Below are positions 1 to 9,734 of a stretch of DNA of 64,000 nt, piece by piece. Both the position numbers and the translations under genes were made by a program. The stretch's first letter is position 1, and the number at the start of each line of letters is the position of its first letter. This DNA is from Torulaspora globosa (taxonomy: Eukaryota > Ascomycota > Saccharomycetes > Saccharomycetales > Saccharomycetaceae), in NCBI RefSeq assembly GCF_014133895.1, contig NC_050728.1, positions 558,001-622,000 on the forward strand. The letters run 5' to 3'. The notes beneath the pieces are model-generated. The model ran no database searches. It had not been told where the DNA came from and saw only the letters and a list, made by a program, of their open reading frames with translations.

Positions 1-309
1 CCAACCATTTAACGTTCCTGTTTACATGCAATGTTGCCAAGGCACCACCCCAGAATCTCCCCTAGGAGAGCTTGAATGACATCTTATTTCCGCTGCCAAG
101 CCTTGATATACGTCACACGAATGGAGATTTTCCGAGATTTTCTGCATATTGCGTAGTGTTTTTTTTTCTTGGCATTTCTAATCTTGAGATAAAAATGGGC
201 ATGATAAGAAGGATGAGCAAACTGTCCTCGCATGGTCTGGAATGTGAACTTCTTCTTGCTCTCTTAATGTCATTTTTTTGGAATTAATTGACAGTAGGTG
301 GAAGGTATT
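1..309. other. 5' flank of the first transporter gene
   Basis: This stretch holds no gene that I can support. It is the upstream region of the QDR2-like gene that begins at 310. A 71-codon frame at 72-287 has no recognisable features and is probably chance. I see no tRNA and no clear TATA box or drug-response element here, and the far promoter is cut off by the window edge. Confidence 0.5.
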
Positions 310-1938
310 ATGTCATCTCAAGATATTATGTCACTGCGAAACTCGAAAGAGAATCCACCGCCAGAGGATGAGTACAAATCGGATCATCACGAGTATGATA
401 GGGGTCGCTTGAGTGCAGTCGAAGCTGCGAGAAGCAAGGGATCTGAAGATGCAGTACCTTACTCTAGATTTCAAAGGCCAGAGAAATTCATGCTGGTAGT
501 GCAGTGTGCGTTTACGGGATTCTTTTCGACGATAGCCGGAGCGATATATTATCCAGTTCTAACCGTCATTGAGCATAAGTTTAATGTCAGTGAAGAGCAG
601 GTCAACATAACGGTTGTCGTTTACTACATATTTCAAGGGCTGTCGCCGACGTTGATGGGAGGCTTCGCCGACCATTTGGGCAGGAGACCGATTGTGAACT
701 TATCGATACTTCTTTACTGTGCAGCCTGTATCGGATTAGCCTGTTCGAACACATATGCGCAGATTGTTGGGCTGAGATGTCTACAGGCAGCAGGCATATC
801 GCCTGTCATCGCTATAAACAGCGGTATTGTTGGAGATGTCACTACACGGAAAGAGAGAGGCGGTTACGTGGGATATATATCGGGGTTTCAAGTGGTTGGC
901 ACTGCGTTTGGCGCCTTGATTGGTGCCGGATTATCTTCGAGATGGGGCTGGAGATCCATCTTTTGGTTCTTGGCCATCGGGTCCGGAATCTGTCTTCTGT
1001 TTTCACTATTTCTTTTACCTGAAACGAAACGAACGATAGCTGGTAACGGATCTGTGACGCCAAAGTCCCCGCTCAATTGGTCGCCGGTGCTGCGGCTTCC
1101 TATAGTCAGGAGAAGACTTCATCTGGATGATCCCGATCTGGATACGGTGGCACCAGCTTCTAAGCTGAACTTGTTAGCGCCATTCTCAATCATTAAAATA
1201 CCGGAAATAAGTTTAGTTCTTCTAGTGGCCGGGCTACAGTTTTCGACGTGGACAACTCATCAGACGGCATTAACCACGTCTTTGAGTAAAGATTATCATT
1301 TATCTGTCGCCAAAATTGGGTTATGCTTTCTGCCTTCAGGTATTTGCACATTGATTAGTATAGTAAGTTCCGGACGGTACCTGAACTATAACTACAGGCG
1401 GAAAATGATCCAACACAGGGCTTGGGTTGCTCAGCGAGAACAAGCATTGCTCAAAGAACATGAAGGCGATGAACTTTTGGTCAAGCAGATCATTGAAAGC
1501 GATTATCACTACACTTTTAATATTTTTCGGGCGCGAATGCAGCCTGCTTTGTTCACTGTCATGCTGAGCAGTATGGGGTTCATATCCTTTGGCTGGTGCA
1601 TTAGCGTCAAAGCACCACTAGCCGCGGTACTCTGTACCAGTGGATTTGCGTCGCTTTTCTCTAACTGCATCTTGGCCATGTCTGTCACCTTGATCGTGGA
1701 TCTGTTCCCGTCTAGGGCCTCCACAGCAACAGGCTGCTTGAACCTGTTCAGATGTGCACTTTCAGCCATTTTCATTGCCTGCTTGACCAAGATGACCCAA
1801 CATATGAAATCAGGCGGGGTGTTCACGTTTCTGGGTTCGATAACTCTCCTTTCGACAGGTTTCCTTGTGGTTGTAATGGCCCATGGCAAGAAACTAAGTT
1901 ACAGGAGACGTCAGCAGGAAAGGAAAGGTCAAATATAA
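310..1938 (+). CDS. QDR2: DHA1-family multidrug/H+ antiporter, QDR2 orthologue
   Basis: A plasma-membrane major facilitator of the 12-spanner drug:H+ antiporter family, 542 residues. In S. cerevisiae the orthologue exports quinidine and other drugs and affects K+ homeostasis. The ATG at 310 was chosen because the longer frame starts with GTG at 298. After a hydrophilic N-terminal tail of about 55 residues the membrane domain opens with [20 protein letters not shown]. The family loop motif between helices 2 and 3 is visible as [11 protein letters not shown], and there is a long central cytoplasmic loop near the LPETKR motif. The recalled ScQdr2 sequence matches better than AQR1 or QDR1 (for example [18 protein letters not shown] and GLSSRWGWR). 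It is in tandem with a second paralogue at 2460, the same arrangement as YIL121W-YIL120W. The substrate range of this copy is unknown. Confidence 0.93.
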   Translation: MSSQDIMSLRNSKENPPPEDEYKSDHHEYDRGRLSAVEAARSKGSEDAVPYSRFQRPEKFMLVVQCAFTGFFSTIAGAIYYPVLTVIEHKFNVSEEQVNITVVVYYIFQGLSPTLMGGFADHLGRRPIVNLSILLYCAACIGLACSNTYAQIVGLRCLQAAGISPVIAINSGIVGDVTTRKERGGYVGYISGFQVVGTAFGALIGAGLSSRWGWRSIFWFLAIGSGICLLFSLFLLPETKRTIAGNGSVTPKSPLNWSPVLRLPIVRRRLHLDDPDLDTVAPASKLNLLAPFSIIKIPEISLVLLVAGLQFSTWTTHQTALTTSLSKDYHLSVAKIGLCFLPSGICTLISIVSSGRYLNYNYRRKMIQHRAWVAQREQALLKEHEGDELLVKQIIESDYHYTFNIFRARMQPALFTVMLSSMGFISFGWCISVKAPLAAVLCTSGFASLFSNCILAMSVTLIVDLFPSRASTATGCLNLFRCALSAIFIACLTKMTQHMKSGGVFTFLGSITLLSTGFLVVVMAHGKKLSYRRRQQERKGQI

Positions 1939-2159
1939 GCAAAACAATACATAGCGTTTTCTCGCCAATTACTTGTTGGGAAGTATATCCATAAAGTTAC
2001 CTTGACATAATATTCTAATAAAAATCCTACCAAAGAAATATGTGAACAAGACAGAGCAACTGGGCCCTTATACACAAGTTAGGGGCAGCCACAGGCTGGC
2101 GGTAAACTTGGCTTCCTATGGTGTTCGTCATATGAGCCTTACCATCGGAACAACTTTTT

Positions 2160-2198
2160 TCCGTGTTTTTCCGGTGGGCGGAAAAAAACCGGAAAAAC
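2160..2198. promoter_or_regulatory. Inverted CCG/CGG repeat cluster upstream of AQR1/QDR1
   Basis: Two nested inverted repeats lie about 260-300 bases before the second transporter. GTTTTTCCGG (2165-2174) is mirrored by CCGGAAAAAC (2189-2198), and TTTTTCCG (2166-2173) is mirrored by CGGAAAAA (2179-2186) with a 5-base spacer. TCCGTGTTT at 2160-2168 also fits the published Yrr1-type drug-response half site. CCG/CGG pairs are typical targets of Zn2Cys6 regulators, which control drug pumps. Binding is inference. Confidence 0.45.
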
Positions 2199-2380
2199 TT
2201 CTGGAGCTGGAAGAATGCATCGGAGAAAATCTCACAGTAAATCGATTTTCACCATCGTACTGCAATGGCCTGATTGCAGTCAACGCGAGAGGGCCCTTGC
2301 CTTCGGAGTTACAGCGGGCGATATAGGAATTGGCAGCGCTAGCAAGAAGGAAGATTCGGTCAAACCGCAGGCCTATTAGT

Positions 2381-2389
2381 TATATATAA
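2381..2389 (+). promoter_or_regulatory. TATA box of AQR1/QDR1
   Basis: TATATATAA lies 71 bases upstream of the ATG at 2460, within the usual yeast range. It suggests a regulated, stress-type promoter. The rest of the 520-base intergenic region shows no credible gene. A frame at 2042-2326 starts with a non-ATG codon and has no family features. Confidence 0.55.
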
Positions 2390-2459
2390 GTCTTGACTTC
2401 GAAGAAAATCAATAATTATTTCCGTAATGGATGAAAAGTAACAAATCGGAAATAAATCA

Positions 2460-4154
2460 ATGAGCGTACCGAGAAATAGTACTGCTAGTGAAGCTAGTGA
2501 AGAGATAACCCTCGAGGAGGAGGATGTTCGCTGCTTGAATGACGAAGATACCGATAAGAGTGGTGAAAAAGGAAGCCGATGCTCAGAGCTGAAAAATAAA
2601 CCAAACGATGACGCACTTTCAACAACGACGACCAGGAAACTCAGCGGTTTGCACCCTGAGTCGGAGTCTTCCAGTATTTTCGAACCAGAGAAAGATGCAA
2701 AGGGGGAATCTCCATATACTCTATTGAGCTACGCTCAAAAATGGGGCATGGTTGCTTTACTGACTATGTGCACTTTTTGGTCGTCATTAGGCTCTCCAAT
2801 ATACTATCCGGCTCTAAAACAGTTAGAAAAGCAGTTCAACATAGATGAAAATATGGTCAACGTTACGGTTGTCGTGTACTTACTGTTTCAAGGGATCGCG
2901 CCAACTGTGAGCGGCGGACTGGCCGATATCTACGGTCGAAGGCCTATCATAGTGATTGGAATGGTGATTTATGTTGTCGCTTCAATCGGTCTAGCGTGCT
3001 GCAATTCTTACGGGGTAATTGTATTCTTGCGGTGCATACAAAGTGCCTGCATCTCTCCGACGATCGCAATTAGTTCTGGTGTTGTCGGAGATTTCACATT
3101 AAAGTTTGAGAGAGGAACGTTTGTGGGCGCCACGTCCGGTTTTGCACTGCTGGGACAGGCATTTGGATCGCTAATTGGGGCCGCCCTAGCAGCCGCTTGG
3201 AATTGGAGAGCAATATTTTGGTTTTTAGTGATCGGATGTGGGAGCAGTCTGGTTGTTGTATTCACACTCTTGCCAGAAACAAAGAGAACACTAGTCGGCA
3301 ACCTGTCCATAAAACCCAAGAATATTCTCAACAGAGCACCAGTATTATTGCTAAAACCAGTTAGACGTCGTTTCAGGTATGACAATCCGGACTATGACAC
3401 GTTGGACAAGAATATACCCAAGCTTGATCTTACATCTGCCTTGAAGATCACCGCACAACCAGAAATCTTCCTGTCGCTTCTGCCCGGCGGTTTACAGTTT
3501 GCGATGTGGACTTTAATGCTTTCTGCCATATCGTCGGAACTTCTCGCATCACCCTACGACTATAAGTTGACGATTGTGGGCGTTTGCTATCTGCCTGCGG
3601 GGATCGGCGGTCTTATTGGTTCCTTCGTAACCGGTAGGATTATTGACATTTACTACAGAAGGCTCATCAAAAAGTTTGAGAAAGGCAAGGAAGAAGGCAC
3701 CATTTCGCCAGACGCTCAGTTTAATGTCATAAAAGCACGTCTAACTGCCGCGCTGCCTCAGAACTTTATTTCTGTCGCATCATTTCTATTATTTGGATGG
3801 AGCGTTGATAAAGGCTGGCCGGTTGCCGCCGTTTTGATAACATCATGTGTGAGTTCTTTCTGCACAATGAGTACACTCTCCACGTCATCGACTATGCTAG
3901 TAGACCTGTATCCTAGTAAGTCGTCAACTGCCACCAGTTCTTTCAACTTCATCAGATGCACGCTGAGTGCCATTTTTATGGGATGCTTCGCAAAGATGAA
4001 AGCTTCAATGACTGTTGGAGGTACTTTCTCATTTCTCTGTGGGCTCGTATTCATTGGAAACTTTTTACTTTTAATACCAATGAATCAAGGCATGAAGTGG
4101 AGAGAACAAAGAGCTTTGAAAGCTCAGTTAGCATGCGAAAAAGCACTCTCCTGA
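2460..4154 (+). CDS. AQR1: DHA1-family multidrug/H+ antiporter, AQR1/QDR1 orthologue
   Basis: The second tandem major facilitator, 564 residues. It corresponds to the single ancestor of the S. cerevisiae pair AQR1 (YNL065W) and QDR1 (YIL120W). These export short-chain monocarboxylates, amino acids, quinidine and azoles, or act at the spore wall (known for the family). A charged Ser/Glu-rich tail of about 90 residues precedes the first helix. Visible family motifs are GGLADIYGRRP after helix 2, ISSGVVGDFTLKFERGTFVG in the helix 4/5 region and [12 protein letters not shown] before the central loop. The protein ends in a basic tail (GMKWREQRALKAQ). It differs clearly from its upstream neighbour, so the tandem is an old duplication and not a recent one. 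Which of the two S. cerevisiae functions it retains cannot be read from the sequence. Confidence 0.92.
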   Translation: MSVPRNSTASEASEEITLEEEDVRCLNDEDTDKSGEKGSRCSELKNKPNDDALSTTTTRKLSGLHPESESSSIFEPEKDAKGESPYTLLSYAQKWGMVALLTMCTFWSSLGSPIYYPALKQLEKQFNIDENMVNVTVVVYLLFQGIAPTVSGGLADIYGRRPIIVIGMVIYVVASIGLACCNSYGVIVFLRCIQSACISPTIAISSGVVGDFTLKFERGTFVGATSGFALLGQAFGSLIGAALAAAWNWRAIFWFLVIGCGSSLVVVFTLLPETKRTLVGNLSIKPKNILNRAPVLLLKPVRRRFRYDNPDYDTLDKNIPKLDLTSALKITAQPEIFLSLLPGGLQFAMWTLMLSAISSELLASPYDYKLTIVGVCYLPAGIGGLIGSFVTGRIIDIYYRRLIKKFEKGKEEGTISPDAQFNVIKARLTAALPQNFISVASFLLFGWSVDKGWPVAAVLITSCVSSFCTMSTLSTSSTMLVDLYPSKSSTATSSFNFIRCTLSAIFMGCFAKMKASMTVGGTFSFLCGLVFIGNFLLLIPMNQGMKWREQRALKAQLACEKALS

Positions 4155-4343
4155 TAGACGCAAATTAGATATGCTCTCTTAATTAATTTCAACCATAAGC
4201 ATGCTACCGAACACCGAAAAGTGTGAATGACTATTTATGAGATTAGATATACAGTGCCTAGCGAGCAAAACAACAACAAAGAAACTAATATTGAAGATAA
4301 AAGGATTCGAATAAGATGAAGAAGCTTCGAACCAACGCGCTGT

Positions 4344-5573
4344 CTACTGCGACGCGCATTGGACACCCTCAGCACCTCCAGTTTCCTCATCGTCTTCGTC
4401 GTAACTCTGGGCGCCCCTGCCATTTTGTCTGCTATACTTGGCTGCATCGAACTCTGATAGAACACACTCGTCTACATGAGCCTTTGCTGGGATAACGACT
4501 TTAGCTCTTGGTGGCAAAATCTCTTCCAACTTCTTCAAGTTTTCCTCGCTGGTGAAATGGCTTGGTGGGAATTTAATCTTGAAGTTGACTAACAGGTTAC
4601 CGTAACCACCGTATTTGGCAATTGGCATACCCTTACCCTCTATAACTTTGCGCATACCAGGAGAGACAACTTCACCAGGTACGATGGCGACTTTCAGCCA
4701 ATCGCCAGAGACGTGTTCCAAAGCGAATTCACCACCTGCTATAGCGGTCAATAGGTCTATCTCAGCTTCGTATACCAAATCGTCGCCCACTCTTTGGAAC
4801 TTCTTGTGTGGCTTCTCGGAGACCACGAAGATAACGTCACCAGGAATAACGTCAGGAGCCTGGTCAGCTTCACCCCTGAAAACAATCTTCTGACCGTCCT
4901 TCATACCTGGGTCCACATGAACTTCTAGGATCTTTCTTTCGTTCGCGACCTTCTTACCGTGGCATGCCTTACAACGGTCCTTAGGGTCGATGATATCACC
5001 TGTACCAGAACACTGGTCACACTCGGTCTGGAACCTCTGGATCATTGGACCCATCTGTCTAGTCACAAACTTGTAACCCGTACCACTACACCCGGTACAC
5101 TTCCTAACCGCACCTTCCTTACCACCGCGACCGTTACAACTCTTGCAGAGAATCTGCTTGTTCAAAGCCAACTTTGCCGTCCTACCCTTGTACAACTCCT
5201 CCAACGTCACCGCGATCTCATGCTTAATGTCTCTGCCTCTCTGCGGTCCTCTTGGTCTGGCAGAACCCGCTCCGCCAAAGAACTGAGAAAAGATGTCATC
5301 ACCGAAACCACCAAAACCACCAAACCCGCCCGCTCCTGCACCACCACCACTCAAACCTTCCTCTCCGAACTGATCGTAAACTTCCCTCTTTTGCGGATCC
5401 GAAAGCACTTCATATGCGGACGACACTTCTTTGAATTTTTCTGCTGCCTCCTCCGATGGGTTCTTATCTGGGTGGTATTTCAAAGCTGCTTTTCTGTACG
5501 CCTTCTTGATCTCACTGTCCGTTGCGGTCGACGACACGCCTAAAAGATCGTAGAATTTAGAGTCTTTAACCAT
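4344..5573 (-). CDS. YDJ1: Type I Hsp40 co-chaperone Ydj1
   Basis: A cytosolic, membrane-associated J-protein that delivers clients to Hsp70 Ssa and stimulates its ATPase. The ATG at 5573 ([13 protein letters not shown]) was chosen because the frame upstream begins with TTG. This gives 409 residues, the same as S. cerevisiae Ydj1. Order of parts: J domain at residues 1-70 with HPD at 34-36; Gly/Phe-rich linker; zinc-finger region with four CxxC modules (CKSC, CTGC, CDQC, CKAC); two C-terminal substrate-binding sandwiches. The protein ends in CASQ, a farnesylation CaaX box that tethers Ydj1 to the ER. The strong codon bias fits an abundant protein. The neighbours AQR1 and YDJ1 reproduce the order YNL065W-YNL064C. 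Confidence 0.97.
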   Translation of the reverse strand: MVKDSKFYDLLGVSSTATDSEIKKAYRKAALKYHPDKNPSEEAAEKFKEVSSAYEVLSDPQKREVYDQFGEEGLSGGGAGAGGFGGFGGFGDDIFSQFFGGAGSARPRGPQRGRDIKHEIAVTLEELYKGRTAKLALNKQILCKSCNGRGGKEGAVRKCTGCSGTGYKFVTRQMGPMIQRFQTECDQCSGTGDIIDPKDRCKACHGKKVANERKILEVHVDPGMKDGQKIVFRGEADQAPDVIPGDVIFVVSEKPHKKFQRVGDDLVYEAEIDLLTAIAGGEFALEHVSGDWLKVAIVPGEVVSPGMRKVIEGKGMPIAKYGGYGNLLVNFKIKFPPSHFTSEENLKKLEEILPPRAKVVIPAKAHVDECVLSEFDAAKYSRQNGRGAQSYDEDDEETGGAEGVQCASQ

Positions 5574-5698
5574 CTTGGAACGTTTATAGGAGGACAACTT
5601 GTGCTATTGAGCTACGAAACGAAAATGAACGACAATTGGAACCCGCCTGTCTTCTGTTGAACGGAAAATCCTCTGACCACTGCAAAAGTCTCCTTTCC

Positions 5699-5705
5699 TT
5701 ATATA
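5699..5705 (-). promoter_or_regulatory. TATA box of YDJ1
   Basis: A TATATAA sequence read on the minus strand lies about 127 bases upstream of the YDJ1 start at 5573. Together with the heat-shock element further upstream it makes a typical TATA-containing stress promoter. Confidence 0.5.
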
Positions 5706-5831
5706 CAGGCTACTTCCCGTGAAGCTCAATCTCTTCTTGATATGCTCATCGAAATCCTGCTACTATTACAAACTCGATGAGGTGCTCGAATCGCCACGAG
5801 AGAAAGAAAGAAAATTTTTCCGGTTCACAGA

Positions 5832-5844
5832 GAATTTTCTAGAA
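5832..5844. promoter_or_regulatory. Heat-shock element of YDJ1
   Basis: GAA-tt-TTC-ta-GAA is three perfectly alternating, correctly spaced units of the Hsf1 binding site. It lies about 260 bases upstream of the YDJ1 ATG in the 419-base gap between YDJ1 and the next gene. Ydj1 is a known Hsf1 target, so function is likely. The rest of this gap shows no gene. Confidence 0.7.
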
Positions 5845-5992
5845 GAAAAGCCGGTGCCAGGAAAAACAAACGACCAAACGTCAGTAAATATAGCGGAATT
5901 TAATTCGAAATTCAAGGTGTCAGCGCTAAATTGTTCTTGATAATGATCTATACAGAATGCAATGGTGGTGGTCGGGAGGACTGCGGGTCGCT

Positions 5993-6985
5993 CTATCCTC
6001 TCGGTGGTTGAGGAAGGTGTGAGTGCGGGTTGTCATCGCGATCATCGGGTCGGCTCGTGGACGCGTTGGCGAAGGAAACCGTTTCTGGGAGTGAATACTG
6101 GGTCGCGGAGATCAAATCTTGAAGGGTGGAGGCTAATTCTTGGGTCTTGCGATCGGTGGCTCGTAGATGACTTCTTAGAAGATCGATTTGTTCTTGTAAA
6201 TTACTGAGTACATGAAAGATATATGAATGCATGGTTTCCCTTTCGTTTCTTTCGGTCTCAGTGGTCCCATCATGCGGCTGCTGTCGGAGATCCGGGTTGT
6301 CGGTGCTTGAGTTTGAAGCCGAGGCCGCCGCCTCAGCCGGGTGGCCGCCGGCCACCGCGGGCTGCGACTTGAGGGTGATGTTGCCCTTGCAGAAGGTAAA
6401 CGTGTTCCTTATTTGCAGCAACAGTTGCTTCGATTCCGAGTTCAGAGTGCCGCTGTACGTGTCGTCCTCGTCGATGTCGTCCTGTATCTTCAGCGCCTTG
6501 GCGTAAAGCACCTTGAAGCGATCGTGACATTGTCTGGCGTTTCTCTCGAACCCGTACTGTTCGTTCAGAGCCTGCGAGATCTTGCCCCAGAACTTTTTCA
6601 TCGGCTTGAAATACTCGACAAACGTAAGCAGATGCGAATAGTTCAGCACCATCCCAAGCAGCGCAAAGTCCTCCGATGCCTTCCACTTGTTCCGTGTCTT
6701 CTTGGCATTCGAAGAGAAAGAAATCAGCGGCGATGTCCTCGAGATCTCGATCGAATACGTAGACGACGACCCGGACGACGACACCGAAGACGACGAGTTC
6801 TGTCTCCTGAGTTCCACCGTTCTTGGAGCAGCCTCCGCCTTCTCGTCTTCGTGTCTATCAACTTCCCTGTCGACTGCTTCCTCGCTTTCAACCTGGTCCG
6901 CCAAAGCGCTAGAAAAAATCCCGTCAAGATAGTTTTCTAACGTTTCATTTCCGCTGTCCTGCTCAGTTTTCGGTCCGTCGGCCAT
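5993..6985 (-). CDS. RPI1: Myb/SANT-like putative transcription regulator in the RPI1 position
   Basis: A 330-residue protein with an acidic N terminus, a Ser-rich tract near 64-76, and a trihelix or SANT-like domain at about residues 97-170. That domain starts NKWKASEDFALLGMVL and continues with FWGKISQALNEQYGFERNARQCHDRFK. A low-complexity region follows, then a probable coiled coil at about 250-295 and a Pro-rich tail. The order QDR1-YDJ1-(this)-MTQ1 and the minus orientation fit the place of YIL119C RPI1, a regulator linked to Ras/cAMP signalling and cell-wall fortification in S. cerevisiae. I assign the symbol mainly by position, since I cannot align it to Rpi1 from memory. The coding region is GC-rich compared with most of the window. 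Confidence 0.55.
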   Translation of the reverse strand: MADGPKTEQDSGNETLENYLDGIFSSALADQVESEEAVDREVDRHEDEKAEAAPRTVELRRQNSSSSVSSSGSSSTYSIEISRTSPLISFSSNAKKTRNKWKASEDFALLGMVLNYSHLLTFVEYFKPMKKFWGKISQALNEQYGFERNARQCHDRFKVLYAKALKIQDDIDEDDTYSGTLNSESKQLLLQIRNTFTFCKGNITLKSQPAVAGGHPAEAAASASNSSTDNPDLRQQPHDGTTETERNERETMHSYIFHVLSNLQEQIDLLRSHLRATDRKTQELASTLQDLISATQYSLPETVSFANASTSRPDDRDDNPHSHLPQPPRG

Positions 6986-7471
6986 AGTTAGTACTTAACT
7001 TTGCCAAACGTCTCCTCCGACTCCAGCAAGTCTCTATAGAAAAAAAAGAATTGCAAGCCAACAACAAAGCTCGTATTCTCAGTCCCTTCCACTTTCTTTT
7101 AAATACCCAATCGGTTCAATAACCGGAATAAACCTCTCAAAGGGACGGGATGAGTCGAGAGAGAGAGAAAAAAAAAATCTTTCATTATTTATCGTCTGTA
7201 CAACAAGAGCGATTATAATATAACAACCAGTGCTTAAAGTTATCTGTCTTCTCGGTGCGTACTGCAGCCCCGAGTAGCAACGTTCGTTGCACGCTAAGTA
7301 TGCGCCTTCGCAACGTCTTTTGAGCGTTACGAAAAGCAAACGGAGAAGCCGTTACCCGCACGAGTCGGAGGTTCCGGGGTGTTCTAGTTTTTTCTTCCTA
7401 CTTTTCTAACCGCGCCCGCCACGGCCAAGAAAGCGGGACAGAGACAGAGCGACAACGAGAAGGGACAAGCC
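6986..7471. other. Divergent promoter region RPI1-MTQ1
   Basis: This 486-base divergent intergenic region holds no gene that I can support. It contains a purine tract (GAGAGAGAG followed by a run of A near 7159-7178) and a small perfect hairpin, CGGTT-N4-AACCG at 7112-7125. No TATA box or known factor site stands out. Confidence 0.45.
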
Positions 7472-8359
7472 ATGCCGAGAGTGTCACCGGCGATGGTGAG
7501 GAAAGTTGCGTCGCACGATCCCTTGCTTGGCATGTTGCTGCCAGTATGCCGGACCGCCGAGGCGGCCCGGCAAGAGTTGCGCTGGATCCGCACCGAGCTG
7601 AACCATGCTGGGCCGAGCGTGCGGCGAGCGTGCGCGCTGCGAGCGCGCTCGGTGCCGCTGCAGTACGTGCTCGGATCGCAACCGTTTGGCGAGTTGCAGA
7701 TACTGTGCGAGCGCAACGTGCTGATCCCACGGTGGGAGACGGAGGAATGGGCTTCGGAACTAGCCGCCCGGTGGCGGCGCGCTACGTCGTCGCGCGTGAC
7801 TGCGCCGACCGTCGTCGATCTGTGCACGGGCACGGGATGCGTCGCCCTGCTCCTCAAGCGCGCGTTGCCGCGCGCGGAGATCACTGCCGTGGATTGCTCC
7901 CGATTCGCGGTGGCATTGGTGACGAAGAACTTGCATCACAATGACGTGGGACACGTCACTGTGCTGCAGCGGGACATTCTCCGTGACGAACGTCCCGCGA
8001 TCAGCGCAGATCTCGTGGTGTGCAACCCGCCGTACATTCCGCGCGACGCGTTTGTCAGGGACGCCACGACATCTGTCAAAGTGTACGAGCCGCGGCTGGC
8101 GCTCGTCGCAGACAAGGAGTTTTACACAAACCTGTGCGATGTGTGGCTTCCCCACACGCGTTCGTTCGTGTACGAGATCGGCGACGAGGGCCAGGCGCGC
8201 TTTGTTGCGGACCGGATCTCAGCCCGGGCCGACGGTCGCCGGTGGGCGATCGGGCTCAGAAGGGACTCCAACGGGAAGCCCAGGGTGGTTTACGGGTTCC
8301 GGACGGACGACGCCCGTCTGCACAGAGTGTACGACGGGTTCGGTTACTTAGTTACGTAG
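7472..8359 (+). CDS. MTQ1: Mitochondrial release-factor glutamine N5-methyltransferase
   Basis: A HemK/PrmC-type SAM-dependent methyltransferase, 295 residues, predicted to modify the GGQ glutamine of mitochondrial release factor Mrf1. Visible motifs: RSVPLQYVLG upstream of the fold, the SAM-binding segment VVDLCTGTGCVALLL, the acidic loop ITAVDCS, and the catalytic NPPY motif in LVVCNPPYIPRD that binds the target glutamine. ATG at 7472 is the first in frame. The position right after the RPI1 locus matches YNL063W. The 3' end overlaps that of GCD10 on the other strand by 8 bases. The gene is extremely GC-rich (hand counts of two 60-base lines give 45 and 40 G+C) and Arg/Ala-rich, which is unlike most neighbours. 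Confidence 0.93.
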   Translation: MPRVSPAMVRKVASHDPLLGMLLPVCRTAEAARQELRWIRTELNHAGPSVRRACALRARSVPLQYVLGSQPFGELQILCERNVLIPRWETEEWASELAARWRRATSSRVTAPTVVDLCTGTGCVALLLKRALPRAEITAVDCSRFAVALVTKNLHHNDVGHVTVLQRDILRDERPAISADLVVCNPPYIPRDAFVRDATTSVKVYEPRLALVADKEFYTNLCDVWLPHTRSFVYEIGDEGQARFVADRISARADGRRWAIGLRRDSNGKPRVVYGFRTDDARLHRVYDGFGYLVT

Positions 8360-9674
8360 CGGCGGGCTCCGCGGCAGGTATCACCCGGTGGGCCCACAAT
8401 AAATAGCCGCCGCCGCCATGCATCGTCATCAACGGGTGCAGTTTGCCGCGGACCGTTTGGTACGGCCTGCATCTGATCTCGAGGATGGAGGGGGCAAGGA
8501 ATCGCAAGTCGTCGTACAGCGCGTGGGCGAGTTCGAGCAGTGTCTCCTTGAACTGGCTGTAGCAGACTACTGGTCTCGAGCCGTGGACGCTGGCCGATAG
8601 GCGTTGGACGAGCTGCGGCAGATGTAGCGTACTGGCTACCACGAGCGCATCGTACTCGGTTTCCGCCGCCAGACTGATGATCTGTCGCTGGTTGTTGTAC
8701 CATTTCAGGCGCCGGTAGTAGGCGTTTTTCTTGCCGGCCTTTAGAGACCACACTTGGTCCTTCGGAAGCGGCGTAAACGCCGCTTCTACTTCCCGCGGGC
8801 TGGGCGGCTCGAAAAAGTCAAGCAGGGATACCGTCTTGACGTGGTCTTTGATGAAGGCGTCGGAGTAGTTGGAGAACTTGAGCAGGTCCAGGTTCGGGTG
8901 CTCGTTCTCGTGCACGACCACTATCGTTCCGGCGGCTTTGGTGTCGTTGGCTCCGCCAAACATCCTCTCCAGCAGGAAGTAGACCAGCAGACCGCCGGTC
9001 TCGTCGACGCAGAGGTAGGTGCCGTTGGATCTTATGTTGGCTAGGTTCAGCAGCATGCCGAGCGACTCCTGTGACATGTCCATGACTCTTTGCACGTCGC
9101 CCTTTTCTAGCAGGAATTGCAGCATTGCGGAACTGCTAAGGTACTCCGCGGTGAAAAACTTGGAGAATTTCTGTTTCTTCCTCTTCAGGTACTTTTCCTG
9201 CGAATAGACGGTCTTTTTGTCGAAGGTGCCGTGGTTTTCGATCATCTTGGCGATGATCTCTTCGCCGGAGGCCGTCTGGTTTTTCAAAGCTTCGATCTGC
9301 GCCGTCGACAACCCCTGGACGTCGTTCCCCAGGTTGACGAGCTGCTGGTTGTTCGCGCTGCTCAGCACGTTTGCCAGTTCCGCGGGCAGCGGGCTCTGAT
9401 TTCTCTCGGCGTTTTCATTTTCGCTTCTGGGCATTAGCCTTATTTTCCCGATCGGCGTCCTGTTTTTGTTCTTGAGGTCTGGCTCGTGTGTTCCGTCATA
9501 GTAGATCTCGAAAGTGGTGCCGAGCGGGTACCCGACGATGTCGTTGACCTGGAAGGCACCGAATTTGCCCAGCGAGATCGAGCTGTTTGGCTTCAGTTGC
9601 ACGATTTTCCGGTTCCCAGACGGCAGTCTCAAAATGACATGCTGGTCAAACGCCAATTGCTTCAGCGGATCCAT
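8352..9674 (-). CDS. GCD10: tRNA m1A58 methyltransferase non-catalytic subunit (Trm6)
   Basis: The tRNA-binding, non-catalytic partner of Trm61 in the nuclear enzyme that makes 1-methyladenosine at position 58. It is needed for initiator tRNA-Met stability and hence translation initiation. The start at 9674 (MDPLKQLAFDQHVILRLPSG) matches the S. cerevisiae N terminus. The frame extends 39 codons further but opens with GTG and has no family similarity there. Strongly conserved blocks are LKPNSSISLGKFGAFQVNDIVGYP near the N terminus, FLLERMFGG in the middle, and RGKLHPLMTMHGGGGYLLW at the end. The protein has 440 residues. It is convergent with MTQ1 and divergent from NOP2, as in YNL062C-YNL061W. 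PAC elements in the shared promoter fit co-regulation with ribosome biogenesis. Confidence 0.95.
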   Translation of the reverse strand: MDPLKQLAFDQHVILRLPSGNRKIVQLKPNSSISLGKFGAFQVNDIVGYPLGTTFEIYYDGTHEPDLKNKNRTPIGKIRLMPRSENENAERNQSPLPAELANVLSSANNQQLVNLGNDVQGLSTAQIEALKNQTASGEEIIAKMIENHGTFDKKTVYSQEKYLKRKKQKFSKFFTAEYLSSSAMLQFLLEKGDVQRVMDMSQESLGMLLNLANIRSNGTYLCVDETGGLLVYFLLERMFGGANDTKAAGTIVVVHENEHPNLDLLKFSNYSDAFIKDHVKTVSLLDFFEPPSPREVEAAFTPLPKDQVWSLKAGKKNAYYRRLKWYNNQRQIISLAAETEYDALVVASTLHLPQLVQRLSASVHGSRPVVCYSQFKETLLELAHALYDDLRFLAPSILEIRCRPYQTVRGKLHPLMTMHGGGGYLLWAHRVIPAAEPAAT

Positions 9675-9734
9675 GTTTCCAGACGGCAATGTCCCCTCGC
9701 AACTGCAATGGCTGTCCTGAGTCCTCTTGGCGAT

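Noticed and set aside
2042..2326. 94-codon frame between the two transporters
   Set aside because: It starts with a non-ATG codon, has no family features and covers the inverted repeats of the promoter.
5574..5597. Eight-codon N-terminal extension of YDJ1
   Set aside because: The upstream codon is TTG and the conserved Ydj1 start is the ATG at 5573.
7112..7125. CGGTT-N4-AACCG hairpin in the RPI1-MTQ1 promoter
   Set aside because: Five-base arms are expected by chance at this length and no factor or partner copy is evident.
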